A DNA stretch of 64,000 bases from Paracoccus saliphilus (GCF_028553805.1 NZ_CP067140.1:2232001-2296000), one strand, 5' to 3'; shown: positions 1 through 8,446, numbered from the stretch's first letter. Numbers and translations: made by a program. The notes: generated by a model from the sequence alone, not told the origin.

Positions 1-582
1 ACCACGCAGGAGGCACTGCCTCTGATTGAAACCTTGATCACTGCCGAATTCGAGGCAATCGAGGTGCCGTTGAACTCACCCGAGCCATTTGCTTCGATCG
101 GTGCGGCGGTGCGCGAATTCGGTGATCATGTGCTGCTGGGCGCGGGCACGGTGTTGGACAGGTCGGATGTCGACAGGCTGGCCGATCTTGGTGCGCGCCT
201 CGTGGTGACGCCCAACACCGACACCAATGTGATCGATCGGTCGGTTAGTTGCGGTATGGTGACAATGCCGGGTGTCTCCACGGCCACCGAAGCACTTCTT
301 GCCTGGAGACATGGCGCCTCGGCACTGAAATTCTTTCCCGCCGGGATCCTTGGTCCCGATGGTATCGCGGCAATTCGGACGGTACTACCATCCGAAGCCC
401 CTGTCGCAGCCGTAGGCGGAGCGTCGGAGCAAAATTTTGATGCCTATCTTGCAAGAGGTATCAAGATCTTCGGACTGGGCTCCTCGCTTTACAAACCTGG
501 CATGGATCGTACCGAATTGGGCAACCGTGCCCGCGCAATAATTACAGCCTATGATGTCGCGACGGACCAGCTTCGCCGATGA
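1..582 (+). CDS. dgoA: 2-dehydro-3-deoxy-6-phosphogalactonate aldolase, 5'-truncated by window edge
   Basis: Class I aldolase that cleaves 2-keto-3-deoxy-6-phosphogalactonate to pyruvate and glyceraldehyde 3-phosphate in the cytoplasmic De Ley-Doudoroff galactonate pathway. The frame is open from base 1, so the real start lies outside the window. Visible family landmarks are a Glu in the EVPLNSP segment, the GAGTV loop, VTPN, the MPGV..TEA stretch, LKFFPA with the Schiff-base lysine, and a phosphate-binding VGG near the end. These match KDPG/KDPGal aldolases; the EVPLNSP segment favours the galactonate branch. The stop overlaps a possible small reading frame (ATGA). It converges on the aldehyde dehydrogenase gene. 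The substrate could still be KDPG, but the galactonate type is the better match. Confidence 0.88.
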   Translation, partial: TTQEALPLIETLITAEFEAIEVPLNSPEPFASIGAAVREFGDHVLLGAGTVLDRSDVDRLADLGARLVVTPNTDTNVIDRSVSCGMVTMPGVSTATEALLAWRHGASALKFFPAGILGPDGIAAIRTVLPSEAPVAAVGGASEQNFDAYLARGIKIFGLGSSLYKPGMDRTELGNRARAIITAYDVATDQLRR

Positions 583-695
583 AGCTGGGGATGTTTGCGC
601 TTGATGCGTATGCCCGCCTGATCTTGATCACGGCGATCACAAAGCTGGTTTCGTTTGTGATCCGGGTCGGCGCGCAGGCCGGCTCACGGTACTGA
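579..695 (+). CDS. possible small coupled ORF (38 aa), function unknown
   Basis: An ATG overlaps the stop codon of the aldolase gene in an ATGA arrangement and opens a 38-codon frame ending in TGA. The product has a hydrophobic middle (LILITAITKLVSFVI) that could be one short membrane segment or a hydrophobic helix. No family was recognised. It may be a true coupled micro-ORF, the stub of a deleted downstream dgo gene, or chance. The rest of the gap up to 810 shows nothing convincing. Confidence 0.2.
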   Translation: MKLGMFALDAYARLILITAITKLVSFVIRVGAQAGSRY

Positions 696-810
696 GGCGT
701 ATCCTGACAATGGCCGGAGTAGCTCGTGATTCTGTGTCATTGAAGGAGTATTTGATATTGCGGCTCAAGAAGAAAGCGTCCGTTTGCCGACCGGCCTTCG
801 TCTGGGGTGT

Positions 811-2346
811 CTAGCCAGTCGTTATGTCCACGGGTAACAGTGAAAGCGGCATATTCTGATAGCTCACAGGCCGCAGAAAACGCCGGATGGCCATCGTGCC
901 GACAGATGTAGCACCGAAATTTGTCGAGGCAGGATAAGGTCCGCCATGGACCATCGCATCGCAAACCTCGACCCCAGTCGGGAAACCGTTGACCAGCACG
1001 CGGCCCGCCTTGCGTTCGAGGACCGGCATCAGACGCTGCGCCAGCGCCGTGTCACTCTCGTCCAAATGAATAGTGGCGGTAAGTTGACCCTCGAAGCCTT
1101 GCGCCAGTCCCATCATCTCGTCCTGGCCGCTCACCCGCACCACGAGACCGAGCGGGCCGAAGACCTCTTCGCCGAGCGCTGGGTCACGCAGATAATTGGC
1201 GGCATCGGTTTCGAAGAGATTCGGCAGTGCGTTCCGTCCCTCGCTTTCGGTGCTCAGCACCGGCTTTACTGTATTGCGCTCATCGAAGCGGGCCTTGCCG
1301 CCCCTATATGCTTTCGCGATGCCGTCTGTGAGCATGCACTGAGCGGTCACGCCTTTCAGCGCCGCGGCGGCGGCGGCGATGAAGGCGTCTCCGTCAGAGC
1401 CCCTCTCCACCACGGCAATGCCGGGGTTGGTGCAAAATTGGCCGGCACCCATCGTAAGCGAGCCTGCCCAGTCGGTGCCGATCTCGGGGCCGCGCGCTTT
1501 GACCGCTGCGGGAAGCAGAAACATCGGATTGACCGAACCCAGCTCTCCGAAGAAGGGGATCGGCACATCGCGCTGCGCGCAGAGATCAAAAAGAGCGCGT
1601 CCACCGCCGAGCGAGCCGGTGAAACCCACTGCGTTGATCAACGGGTGTTGCACCAGAGCTTGGCCGACGTCGCGTTTGCCACCTTGTACTAAAGAGAAAA
1701 CACCCTTGGGCATGCCGGTGTTCTCGATAGCGGCGAGGATCGCCTCGGCGACGAGCTCACTGGTGCCGGGATGCGCGCCGTGGCCCTTTACGACCACCGG
1801 GCAGCCGGCGGCCAACGCCGCGGCGGTGTCGCCGCCGGCGGTGGAGAAGGCGAGCGGGAAGTTCGAGGCTCCGAAAACGGCGACCGGGCCGATCGGACGT
1901 TGCACAAGCCAGATATCCGGGCGCGGCAGCGGCCTACGGTCTGGCAGCGCCCTATCGTGGCGATGGTCAAGGTAGTCGCCCTTGAGGATGTGCTCCGCGA
2001 AGAGTCGCAGTTGGCCCGTGGTGCGTCCGCGTTCACCCTGCAGCCGCGCCTCGGCTAGACCGGTCTCCTGTGTTCCGATCTCGGTGATGGCATTGCCGCG
2101 CGCCTCTATCTCGTCGGCGATAGCGTTGAGGAATTCTGCGCGGGTCTCGCGCCTGGTGTAGCCATAGGTCCAGAATGCCTCTTCGGCGGCCCTGCAAGCG
2201 GCATCAACCAGCGCCGGGGTGCCAACCGGGAATTCGTGCCTTGGCGCATGCGCCGGTTCGGAGATGAAAGTGGTCTCGCCTGCCACCCATTCGCCTGCGA
2301 TAAGATGCTTGCCGCGAGGGATGAAGGTCGGAGTCTTGCTGTCCAT
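811..2346 (-). CDS. alpha-ketoglutaric semialdehyde (2,5-dioxovalerate) dehydrogenase
   Basis: NAD(P)-dependent aldehyde dehydrogenase of about 511 residues. By family it oxidises 2-oxoglutarate semialdehyde to 2-oxoglutarate, the last step of non-phosphorylative pentose, uronate and aldarate pathways. Seen in the sequence are the cofactor-binding stretch ending in KGHGAHPGT, the GFTGSLGGGRALF loop, the general-base Glu in FGELGSVNP, and the catalytic Cys in GQFCTNPG. The HGAHPGT and GELGSVNP variants are typical of the KGSADH subgroup rather than of betaine or succinate-semialdehyde enzymes. It is the last gene of an operon that starts at 3889, about 40 bp after the YciI-like gene. The neighbouring uronate and galactarate genes make this substrate likely. 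Confidence 0.88.
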   Translation of the reverse strand: MDSKTPTFIPRGKHLIAGEWVAGETTFISEPAHAPRHEFPVGTPALVDAACRAAEEAFWTYGYTRRETRAEFLNAIADEIEARGNAITEIGTQETGLAEARLQGERGRTTGQLRLFAEHILKGDYLDHRHDRALPDRRPLPRPDIWLVQRPIGPVAVFGASNFPLAFSTAGGDTAAALAAGCPVVVKGHGAHPGTSELVAEAILAAIENTGMPKGVFSLVQGGKRDVGQALVQHPLINAVGFTGSLGGGRALFDLCAQRDVPIPFFGELGSVNPMFLLPAAVKARGPEIGTDWAGSLTMGAGQFCTNPGIAVVERGSDGDAFIAAAAAALKGVTAQCMLTDGIAKAYRGGKARFDERNTVKPVLSTESEGRNALPNLFETDAANYLRDPALGEEVFGPLGLVVRVSGQDEMMGLAQGFEGQLTATIHLDESDTALAQRLMPVLERKAGRVLVNGFPTGVEVCDAMVHGGPYPASTNFGATSVGTMAIRRFLRPVSYQNMPLSLLPVDITTG

Positions 2347-2388
2347 GTCAGGTCCTTTAGGTAAATCTTGCGTTTCGTGGAACGGCTG

Positions 2389-2691
2389 TTAGCCGTTCAT
2401 CAGCTTTGGCCAATCGACAAAACGCATCTCGATCACCTCAATATCGCCCCAGATCCCCTCTCGGACATAGATCTCGCGCGCGAGATAGGCCTCCAGCGCC
2501 GCGCGATCATCGAAGCGGCAAAGCACGACTGATCCGGCCATATTGCCCGCAGCATCCAGGATCGCGCCACCGTCAATAATGTGACCCGCAGCCTTCTCGA
2601 CCTTGAGGCCGGCCATGTGCTCATTTCGGGCGGCGAGCCGCCGCTCTAGGACCCCGGGTGCATCGCGACAGATCAGAGCGTAATCAGGCAT
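2389..2691 (-). CDS. YciI-family small protein
   Basis: A 100-residue protein with the YCII (dimeric alpha-beta barrel) layout. Features are an N-terminal strand (YALICRDAPG), the RLAARNEHMAGL helix, a GGAILDAAGNMAGS hairpin, and a C-terminal EYIVREG-like stretch ending in VIEMRFVDW. YciI proteins have been linked to small-molecule lactone or dehalogenase-type chemistry, but no general activity is settled. The ATG overlaps the upstream stop by one base (TGATG), so translation is probably coupled. Placement between a SnoaL-like protein and the semialdehyde dehydrogenase suggests an auxiliary step in sugar-acid breakdown, for example on a lactone; this is inference only. Confidence 0.8.
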   Translation of the reverse strand: MPDYALICRDAPGVLERRLAARNEHMAGLKVEKAAGHIIDGGAILDAAGNMAGSVVLCRFDDRAALEAYLAREIYVREGIWGDIEVIEMRFVDWPKLMNG

Positions 2692-3155
2692 CAGTCGCGC
2701 CCCTTAACCACGGGCGGTGCCATGTGGTAGCCGCGCCCTTCGTAATCAAAGTCGTAAAGCTTGTTCACCGGTTGCGACTTGTCCACTGGGCTGGCGTAAT
2801 AGGCACGGATTTCGCGGATCCTGGTGATGTCGTCGTTGAAGACATACCACTCGTCGCCGCGCAGCGCTTCGCCGATGCCAGTTTTCCAATGCGTCCATTC
2901 AATCACTGCCTCGTGGCCGTCGGCGGCGCAGAGCACCTTCTCGATGGTCCACTTGGAACCCAGAGTTTCGACGCAACGCACCCAACCGTCAGCTACGGCC
3001 TCGGCTCCGCGCCAGGGCGCGCCAGGCAGGCCGGGCGGGAAGTAATGCGTACCATCAGGAGTAAAACAATCGATCAACCCCCGTCGGTCACCGGCGTTAC
3101 ACATGTCGAAATAATGGCGGATTAACGCTTCGGCCTTTTCTGCTGGAGTGCTCAT
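2691..3155 (-). CDS. SnoaL/NTF2-like protein
   Basis: A 154-residue protein of the NTF2-like cone fold. The N-terminal helix AEALIRHYFDMCNAGDRRGL followed by a F.PDGTHYFPP strand, a WRG..AV..GW segment and a conserved EWTHWKTG strand are typical of the SnoaL/ketosteroid isomerase-like superfamily. Members are isomerases, cyclases, dehydratases or plain binding proteins, so the function cannot be read from the fold. The start overlaps the end of the RraA-like gene (ATGA) and the stop overlaps the YciI start, so all three are probably translated together. A role in isomerising or dehydrating a sugar-acid intermediate is possible. Confidence 0.75.
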   Translation of the reverse strand: MSTPAEKAEALIRHYFDMCNAGDRRGLIDCFTPDGTHYFPPGLPGAPWRGAEAVADGWVRCVETLGSKWTIEKVLCAADGHEAVIEWTHWKTGIGEALRGDEWYVFNDDITRIREIRAYYASPVDKSQPVNKLYDFDYEGRGYHMAPPVVKGRD

Positions 3156-3889
3156 AGATCGTTCCCCTTTGCCAGCCAGGCCTCGTATTCCTCGAGCGTT
3201 TCGGGACCGGCGGGATAAGTGCCAAAGAGCGAAGCGCCGGCATCGATTTTGGTGAATAGAAACTTCTCGCGGAGCTCCTGTTCATAGCTGTCCTTCGCAA
3301 CCTCTTCGGCAAGATGGCGAGGTATGACCGTAACGCCATCTGCGTCTCCGACAACGATATCACCAGGATAAACCGCAACCTCGGCGCAACCGATCGGCTC
3401 CTGCATAGCAATGGCACGGTGATATGCGGGTCGTGTCGTTGCCGTATTACCACGACAATAGGCCGGGAAGGGCATGTGCGAAATCTCGGATCCGTCGCGA
3501 AAGGCGCCGTCCGTTATTGCGGCGGCACAGCCTTTGCGCATCATCCGTGTCATCAGCATGTTACCTGCGGATGCGGCCCGCGGATCGTTTCGACTGTCGA
3601 TCATCAACACTTGTCCGGCTTGGATCGCCTCGACGGCTTCCCATTGCACATTATCTTCGCCACGCTGTTTCAGATCGCCCAAATCCCAATCCTTGTCCTC
3701 GCGAGACGGGATAAAGCGCAGAGTGAAAGCCTCACCGGCAAAGGCCTCGCAATCCTTGTTGAGCGGAGCTACGCCCACAAGGAATTGCTGGCGATAGCCA
3801 CGTTTGAAGAGCTGTGTGGTGATTGTGCCCTGCCCACATTTCTTCAGCTTGTCCAAGGTCGCTTGTGATACGTCGACACTCTCAGTCAT
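3152..3889 (-). CDS. RraA-like / HMG-aldolase-family protein
   Basis: A 245-residue member of the RraA fold, which includes class II pyruvate aldolases (4-hydroxy-4-methyl-2-oxoglutarate aldolase, oxaloacetate decarboxylase activity) and the RNase E inhibitor RraA. The core motif is present: the GNMLMTRMMRKGCAAAITDG segment followed by AFRDG, with the Arg and Asp that bind substrate and metal, and a later PGDIVVGDADGV strand. It has N- and C-terminal extensions relative to the roughly 160-residue RraA. First gene of the operon, divergent from the IclR fusion regulator. In this context a 2-keto-3-deoxy sugar-acid aldolase or dehydratase role is more likely than RNase control. The exact substrate is unknown. 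Confidence 0.8.
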   Translation of the reverse strand: MTESVDVSQATLDKLKKCGQGTITTQLFKRGYRQQFLVGVAPLNKDCEAFAGEAFTLRFIPSREDKDWDLGDLKQRGEDNVQWEAVEAIQAGQVLMIDSRNDPRAASAGNMLMTRMMRKGCAAAITDGAFRDGSEISHMPFPAYCRGNTATTRPAYHRAIAMQEPIGCAEVAVYPGDIVVGDADGVTVIPRHLAEEVAKDSYEQELREKFLFTKIDAGASLFGTYPAGPETLEEYEAWLAKGNDL

Positions 3890-4100
3890 CTATGCGCTCC
3901 ATTCAGGAATTGCAGCCGTGCCAGAACCGGATATGGCTGCCAAACTTCAAGATGAACGCTAGCTTTCGGGAATCTGGTGCGCAAATCCGGCGCCGTCGGT
4001 AATCTCACAATGCGATAATCCGGATAAGAAAATCGCCATTATAGCCCGAAGCCAGCTACAGTATGACGAATATGAACTGCCACCACTGAAGAGTATCCCC
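3890..4100. promoter_or_regulatory. divergent promoter region between RraA-like operon and IclR fusion gene
   Basis: This 211-bp gap separates two divergently transcribed genes, so promoters for both and the operator of the IclR-type regulator are expected here. The centre is relatively AT-rich around 4010-4075, with a small inverted element (ATCCGGAT, about 4017-4024). No longer perfect palindrome was found. The assignment rests on layout. Confidence 0.5.
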
Positions 4101-5690
4101 TTGCCGAATGAAACGAGCTGGAAAGCCGAGAAGACCGCACCTCAGGGAACCGGAGTCCTCACCAAGGCCTTCGATATACTGGACGAGATCGCATTGCAGC
4201 AGGGTCAAGCAAACGCGCGCGACATCGCCGATGCGACGGGTATAGCGCGGCCAACACTTTACCGTATCCTGTCGGCAATGACCGCACGCGGGATCGTCCG
4301 ATGCGATCCCGTCAGCCATAGCTACCAGATCGGCTTTCGCACACTTGATATTGCACAGCAGGTCTGGTCTTCCTCGAACCTCTCGGCGATCAGCGCCGGA
4401 GAGTTGCGACGATTACGCGACATTACGGGGGAAACAACCTATCTGGCCGTTCCCGAGGGGGACGGCGTGCTTTCCATCGGACGTTTCCAAGGGCCGCACT
4501 CACGGCGCTCATCGGCCGAGTTGGGCTCGATCAAACCGATGCATTGCACAAGCCAGGGCAAGGCATTGCTTGCCTTTCTGCCGGAAAGACAGCGTGCCAA
4601 ATTCATGGCTCAACCACTGGATCGGCGAACCGAAAAAACCATTACTGAGCATTCGGCTCTCGAAGCCGAATTGAGCGCCATTCGCAATCGCGGCTATGCC
4701 GTGGATGATGAAGAGATCGTGTTGGGCACACGTTGTGTCGGGGCTCCTATTCTCGGTAGTGATGGAACGGCGATTGCGGCGATCTCGATTGCCGGCCCCA
4801 CTTTCCGAGTCACGATCGAACGAGTGAAATTCCTCGCCAAGGAGGTCGCCGAGGCCGCTCGAATCATTGGTGCCCAGGTAAATCCCGAAACACGCAAACG
4901 ACCACGCGGTGCAGATTTCCAACCTGTATCGAAACAGGCGGCCTTCATCGGCGGGGCTCCACAGTGGGATGCGAAACGAAACTCTCTATTCTGGATTGAT
5001 CATCTTGCCCCCGCCCTGTTCGAAAGCGACCAAAATGGCACGCAGCTCGTTCAGGAATTCGACAACCGCATTGACGCGCTGGCCCTGACGCGCGGGTTCG
5101 GACCGTTCGTCTTCACCGGCCATACCGCGCTGCGTCTGCGCGACTCGGCAAGATTCGACCTTCCCGAGCCGGTCATCGCCGCAGCAACTATGCGAAGCAA
5201 TGACGAGATTCTCGTGATGTTCCGGCATGGTGAAAATGGTGTACAGCTTCGCAGGATGCTCCCCACCGGCAAACTGTCGGAGAAAGCAATTGTAACAGGA
5301 CCTGCGTCCGGGTTTTGTATTTCTTCGGACGAAGGAACTGCATTCATCGCCTCGCGCACCAGCGGAACCGTAACCCGGCTGGATCTCGCGACGGAGAAAA
5401 GTCGGGTATTGTCGCGCATCCCTCAGGCGGCCGGAAGCCCGGTATCCTGCGCGGTGGATATGCAAGGTCGGGTGTGGGTGGCTCTGGCGCATGGCTGGAG
5501 TTTGGCACGCCTGGACGAGATCGGCGAGATCGCCGAGCGGGTGCCTGTGCCGACGCCCAATCCGACCGGATTATGTTTCGGAGGAGAAACTGGCACCGAT
5601 CTCTATGTCACGACCGAGCGCTATGGGCTGGATCGTAACGATCTAACCAATGCTCCACTTTCGGGTCACACTCTCCGCCTTGCGGACTGA
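4101..5690 (+). CDS. IclR-family regulator fused to SMP-30/gluconolactonase-like beta-propeller
   Basis: A 529-residue fusion. Residues about 18-80 form an IclR winged helix (LTKAFDILDEIA, ARDIADATGIARPTLYRIL). Residues about 95-265 form the IclR effector domain (ETTYLAVPEGDGVLSIGRF, CTSQGKALLAF, RGYAVDDEE). Residues about 275-529 resemble an SMP-30/LRE propeller (QWDAKRNSLFWID, VDMQGRVWVALAHG, PTGLCFGG, DLYVTTERYGLD). The usual metal ligands of SMP-30 lactonases seem to be lost: the EGP is GGAP, the NG before the DG loop is SG, and PDG is PVS. The propeller is therefore more likely a sugar-lactone sensor than an enzyme. The start is a TTG with GAAGAG 8-13 bases upstream. It probably controls the divergent operon and perhaps the TRAP/udh operon. 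Confidence 0.88.
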   Translation: MPNETSWKAEKTAPQGTGVLTKAFDILDEIALQQGQANARDIADATGIARPTLYRILSAMTARGIVRCDPVSHSYQIGFRTLDIAQQVWSSSNLSAISAGELRRLRDITGETTYLAVPEGDGVLSIGRFQGPHSRRSSAELGSIKPMHCTSQGKALLAFLPERQRAKFMAQPLDRRTEKTITEHSALEAELSAIRNRGYAVDDEEIVLGTRCVGAPILGSDGTAIAAISIAGPTFRVTIERVKFLAKEVAEAARIIGAQVNPETRKRPRGADFQPVSKQAAFIGGAPQWDAKRNSLFWIDHLAPALFESDQNGTQLVQEFDNRIDALALTRGFGPFVFTGHTALRLRDSARFDLPEPVIAAATMRSNDEILVMFRHGENGVQLRRMLPTGKLSEKAIVTGPASGFCISSDEGTAFIASRTSGTVTRLDLATEKSRVLSRIPQAAGSPVSCAVDMQGRVWVALAHGWSLARLDEIGEIAERVPVPTPNPTGLCFGGETGTDLYVTTERYGLDRNDLTNAPLSGHTLRLAD

Positions 5691-5702
5691 GGCCCGACCG
5701 AG

Positions 5703-6536
5703 TCACATGGTTTCAACAGCCAGAGTGATCCGGGCCGCGAGTGAAGCCCCGGGTGGAAGTTCGTGCATGCCACCGCCTGGACCGGCAGCCATCGCCGCCA
5801 CAGGGTGGCTGACCGGTTCGGCACAGGCAAAACCAGCGCCATCGGGGGCATAAATTACCAGGTGCTGCAGCGCTTTCGAAGCAGTTATCCGCAGATTGAG
5901 GCCAGACGGCACCGCAGCGAAGACTGTCGTCCATCCCGTCAGGTAAAGGGTCTCGCCTGAAACGGCATCGCGCGTGACACGTTTTCCCTGAGACAGACGG
6001 TCCGAGCCCACATGCCAGCCATGACTTGCGTCGTCGGACAACCTGGTTCCACCCTGGAAATAGGGATGCCAGCCCAGACCCGCGGGCATTGCCGCATCGT
6101 CGAGGTTGGTAATTTCGAGGTCAAGTTCCATCCGGTTGCGGAAAAAGCGATAACTTTGCAGTGCCCGAAAACGCCAAGGCCAATACGCAGCTACCGAATT
6201 CTCAAATGTCATGCGCAGTTCGGCTTTCGAGGCCTTCCCCTGCCAGACCATCCGTGAGCCGTGTCCGTGCAATGCGTTTGGAACGCTGGAGGGATGCACA
6301 GGCAATCGTACATCTCTTCCGCGCCAGGTGAACTGCGCACCGGGCACGCGGTTGTGAAACGGGATCAGTGGATAGGCCCCGGCTTTCGACCAATTCACGG
6401 GATCAAACTCCCCCTGCCCCATCGGCACGAGCAACGATTGCCCGTCATATACCAGCCGGGCCAACCTTCCGCCCTGCTCTGGCCGGGCTTCGGCTTGCCA
6501 GGGACCTTCATTCAGTGTCAAAATCGCGCCATTCAT
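5703..6536 (-). CDS. aldose 1-epimerase family protein
   Basis: A 277-residue galactose-mutarotase-like protein. Seen are the PLIPFHNRV strand, the HGHGS region, the GWHPYF motif with a catalytic-type His, and a C-terminal AEPVSH segment holding the general-base Glu position. Family members interconvert alpha and beta anomers of sugars or uronates in the cytoplasm. It is the last gene of the TRAP/uronate dehydrogenase operon, with its ATG overlapping the stop of the enolase-superfamily gene (ATGA). Uronate dehydrogenases prefer the beta-pyranose, so a mutarotase feeding that enzyme makes sense; this link is inferred from context. Confidence 0.85.
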   Translation of the reverse strand: MNGAILTLNEGPWQAEARPEQGGRLARLVYDGQSLLVPMGQGEFDPVNWSKAGAYPLIPFHNRVPGAQFTWRGRDVRLPVHPSSVPNALHGHGSRMVWQGKASKAELRMTFENSVAAYWPWRFRALQSYRFFRNRMELDLEITNLDDAAMPAGLGWHPYFQGGTRLSDDASHGWHVGSDRLSQGKRVTRDAVSGETLYLTGWTTVFAAVPSGLNLRITASKALQHLVIYAPDGAGFACAEPVSHPVAAMAAGPGGGMHELPPGASLAARITLAVETM

Positions 6537-7630
6537 GCCGCGCGATACCGTGCAATCACTTCCGGATCCGGATCGAACCCCAATCCCGGCCCATCAGGCA
6601 CGGCGATACGCCCGGCATCAGGCACTGGCATGCCGTCAAACAGCCATGCATCCGGTCTGACATAGAGATATTCAAACAAGCTACCTTCTCCGAGTACCGC
6701 GCATAGCTGCAAGGTCGCCAAATACCCGGGGCCGAAATAGGGCGAATGCGGCATTACCCCAAGCCCGGCATCCTCCGCAGCTTTCATCACCTTGAGAAAT
6801 TCCGATATGCCACCAAGCTTGGTCACGCTTGGCTGCGGATAACGAATAGCACCGGACTCGATGAGTAATTGGAATTGCCAGGCCGTGCACAGGTTCTCGC
6901 CTCCGGAAAGCGCCAGTCCTGGCACGGCGGATTTCAGTCGCGACAACTGCCCATTGTCTTCAGGCGGAAAAGTCGGTTCTTCCAGCCAGAACGTGCCCAG
7001 TGACTCCAGCCAATGTGCCATTTCGATTGCTTCTGCCTGATCCCAGGCGCAATTGACATCGACCATCAATTCGGCGTCACCGCGAGTGGCATTGCAAGCT
7101 GCGATGTCACGGCGGTTGATCTCGTGCAGCTTGATGTGCCTGTAGCCCTCGGCATAAGCCCGCGCGGTGAACTTTGCCGCCAGATCGGGATCACCATAAC
7201 GCACGAGGCTTGCATAAGCCTGCACACTTCCATCTTGCCCGGCACCGCCCAGCAGAATGTGAAGCGGCTTTCCTTCGGCCTTGCCTCGCAAATCCCACAG
7301 CGCGATATCGATCCCGGAAAGCGCGAAAATCGAAATGCCGTAGCGGCCAAACAGCGCCAGCCGCCGCTGCAGTTCCAAGGAGATCGCCGCCGGATCCGTC
7401 GCATCAGCCCCCTTCAGGAGCGGAATTACCGATCGGTGGAGAAAAGCTTCAACGGCATCGGCACAGAAATAACCAAAGCATTCTCCCCATCCGGTCAATC
7501 CGGCGTCCGTGTCAATACGAACAAGCAGCATTTCGAGATTGTTCCATCGTCCGGGCGTCAGGCCCTCGCCCTTACCACCATCGTCAAAGGGAATGTCGAG
7601 CCGGATAGTCTCAATATTGGCAATCTTCAT
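6533..7630 (-). CDS. mandelate racemase/muconate lactonizing enzyme family protein (sugar-lactone or sugar-acid enzyme)
   Basis: Enolase-superfamily protein of 365 residues. The start at 7630 is chosen because it overlaps the uronate dehydrogenase stop (ATGA) and begins MKIANIETIRLDIPF; a longer frame to 7660 has no support. Metal ligands are visible as Asp in MVDVN, Glu in LEEP and Glu in GGEN, with a His in VMPHSPYFGPG. The usual KxK at the second barrel strand is changed to IKLHEIN, so the second lysine is His. The GWGECFGYFCADAVEAF region recalls galactarolactone cycloisomerase-type enzymes, and position after uronate dehydrogenase fits conversion of the aldarolactone product. Dehydratase activity on an aldarate is the alternative. 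Confidence 0.85.
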   Translation of the reverse strand: MKIANIETIRLDIPFDDGGKGEGLTPGRWNNLEMLLVRIDTDAGLTGWGECFGYFCADAVEAFLHRSVIPLLKGADATDPAAISLELQRRLALFGRYGISIFALSGIDIALWDLRGKAEGKPLHILLGGAGQDGSVQAYASLVRYGDPDLAAKFTARAYAEGYRHIKLHEINRRDIAACNATRGDAELMVDVNCAWDQAEAIEMAHWLESLGTFWLEEPTFPPEDNGQLSRLKSAVPGLALSGGENLCTAWQFQLLIESGAIRYPQPSVTKLGGISEFLKVMKAAEDAGLGVMPHSPYFGPGYLATLQLCAVLGEGSLFEYLYVRPDAWLFDGMPVPDAGRIAVPDGPGLGFDPDPEVIARYRAA

Positions 7631-8445
7631 GATTTTTCCCAGGCCTTTCGGTCGGCGCAAAAATTCGCCTCTGCATAGGCACCTCCGATCGCCGCGCCGG
7701 CCATTCCGGGTGCCTGCTGCTCCGATGCCACCTGTGGGGTGTGCAGGTGGTCGTCTGGCCGATCCCTCGTCTCGAAACCAAGCTCACGAAGTCCAGCATT
7801 GTCGAAAAATGGTGCTTTGCAATCCGCCGTCGCGAAGACTGCGCGATGTCCGGGCGTCTCGCGCCGCAACGCCAGACGGATCACGTCGGCCATGTCCCGG
7901 AAACTCATCCACATGTGACGCCTGCGCTCATCCTCGACCGATGAACCACAATTGCCTATGCGCAGGCTCGTCGTCGCGATGCCCCGCGTGTCGGCATAAT
8001 ATGCCATTACGGATTCGCCGAATATTTTTGACACGCCATACCAACCATCGGGCCGCGGAGGAGCGGTATCGGCCAGAGGTGCGGCATCACGCGGCCACAT
8101 ACCCCACCCGTGATTGGAACTGGCAAAGATCACGTGGCACACACCTGCTGCCACCGCTTTTTCCATCAGCGCAACGACACCGCGATAGTTTACATCCAGA
8201 GTCTCCTCGAAGCCGATTTCTGTGCCATGCACAGCCGCCAGATGCAGCACTCCATGACACCCCTCGACAGCACGAGCGACAATCTCTGGATCAGCGATAT
8301 CACCGATCACGACCTCGGCCCCTTCAGGGGTGGATTCCGTGGCACGCCGCATCGAAAGGCGCAAATCGAAGTCCTCGGCGAGCAGAGGGCAGATCCCGGT
8401 TCCCACGATACCCGCCGCGCCGGTCACAAGAAGTTTCCGTTTCAC
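7627..8445 (-). CDS. udh: uronate dehydrogenase-like NAD-dependent SDR
   Basis: Extended-SDR protein of 272 residues. It has the Rossmann motif TGAAGIVG, an early acidic GDIAD after the second strand, HLAAV, the FASSNHGWG strand with the catalytic Ser, YGVSKIFGE with the Tyr-Lys pair, and LRIGNCG. FASSNH..G, RPDG.YGVSK.FGE and RIG.C are characteristic of uronate dehydrogenases, which oxidise D-galacturonate or D-glucuronate to the aldarolactone with NAD. The start is GTG at 8445, just after the TRAP permease stop. It lies between the TRAP genes and the enolase-superfamily enzyme, so the operon reads as uptake, oxidation, then lactone processing. The NAD-dependent epimerase label would be a less specific alternative. 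Confidence 0.82.
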   Translation of the reverse strand: MKRKLLVTGAAGIVGTGICPLLAEDFDLRLSMRRATESTPEGAEVVIGDIADPEIVARAVEGCHGVLHLAAVHGTEIGFEETLDVNYRGVVALMEKAVAAGVCHVIFASSNHGWGMWPRDAAPLADTAPPRPDGWYGVSKIFGESVMAYYADTRGIATTSLRIGNCGSSVEDERRRHMWMSFRDMADVIRLALRRETPGHRAVFATADCKAPFFDNAGLRELGFETRDRPDDHLHTPQVASEQQAPGMAGAAIGGAYAEANFCADRKAWEKS

Positions 8446-8446
8446 T

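Noticed and set aside
946..1692. Long plus-strand frame (248 codons) opposite the semialdehyde dehydrogenase
   Set aside because: It lies wholly antisense to a gene with clear ALDH motifs, and its product is Arg/His-rich with no family features.
3152..3889. Reading the RraA-like protein as a regulator of RNase E
   Set aside because: It is much longer than RraA, and its operon is sugar-acid catabolic; the fold also includes pyruvate aldolases.
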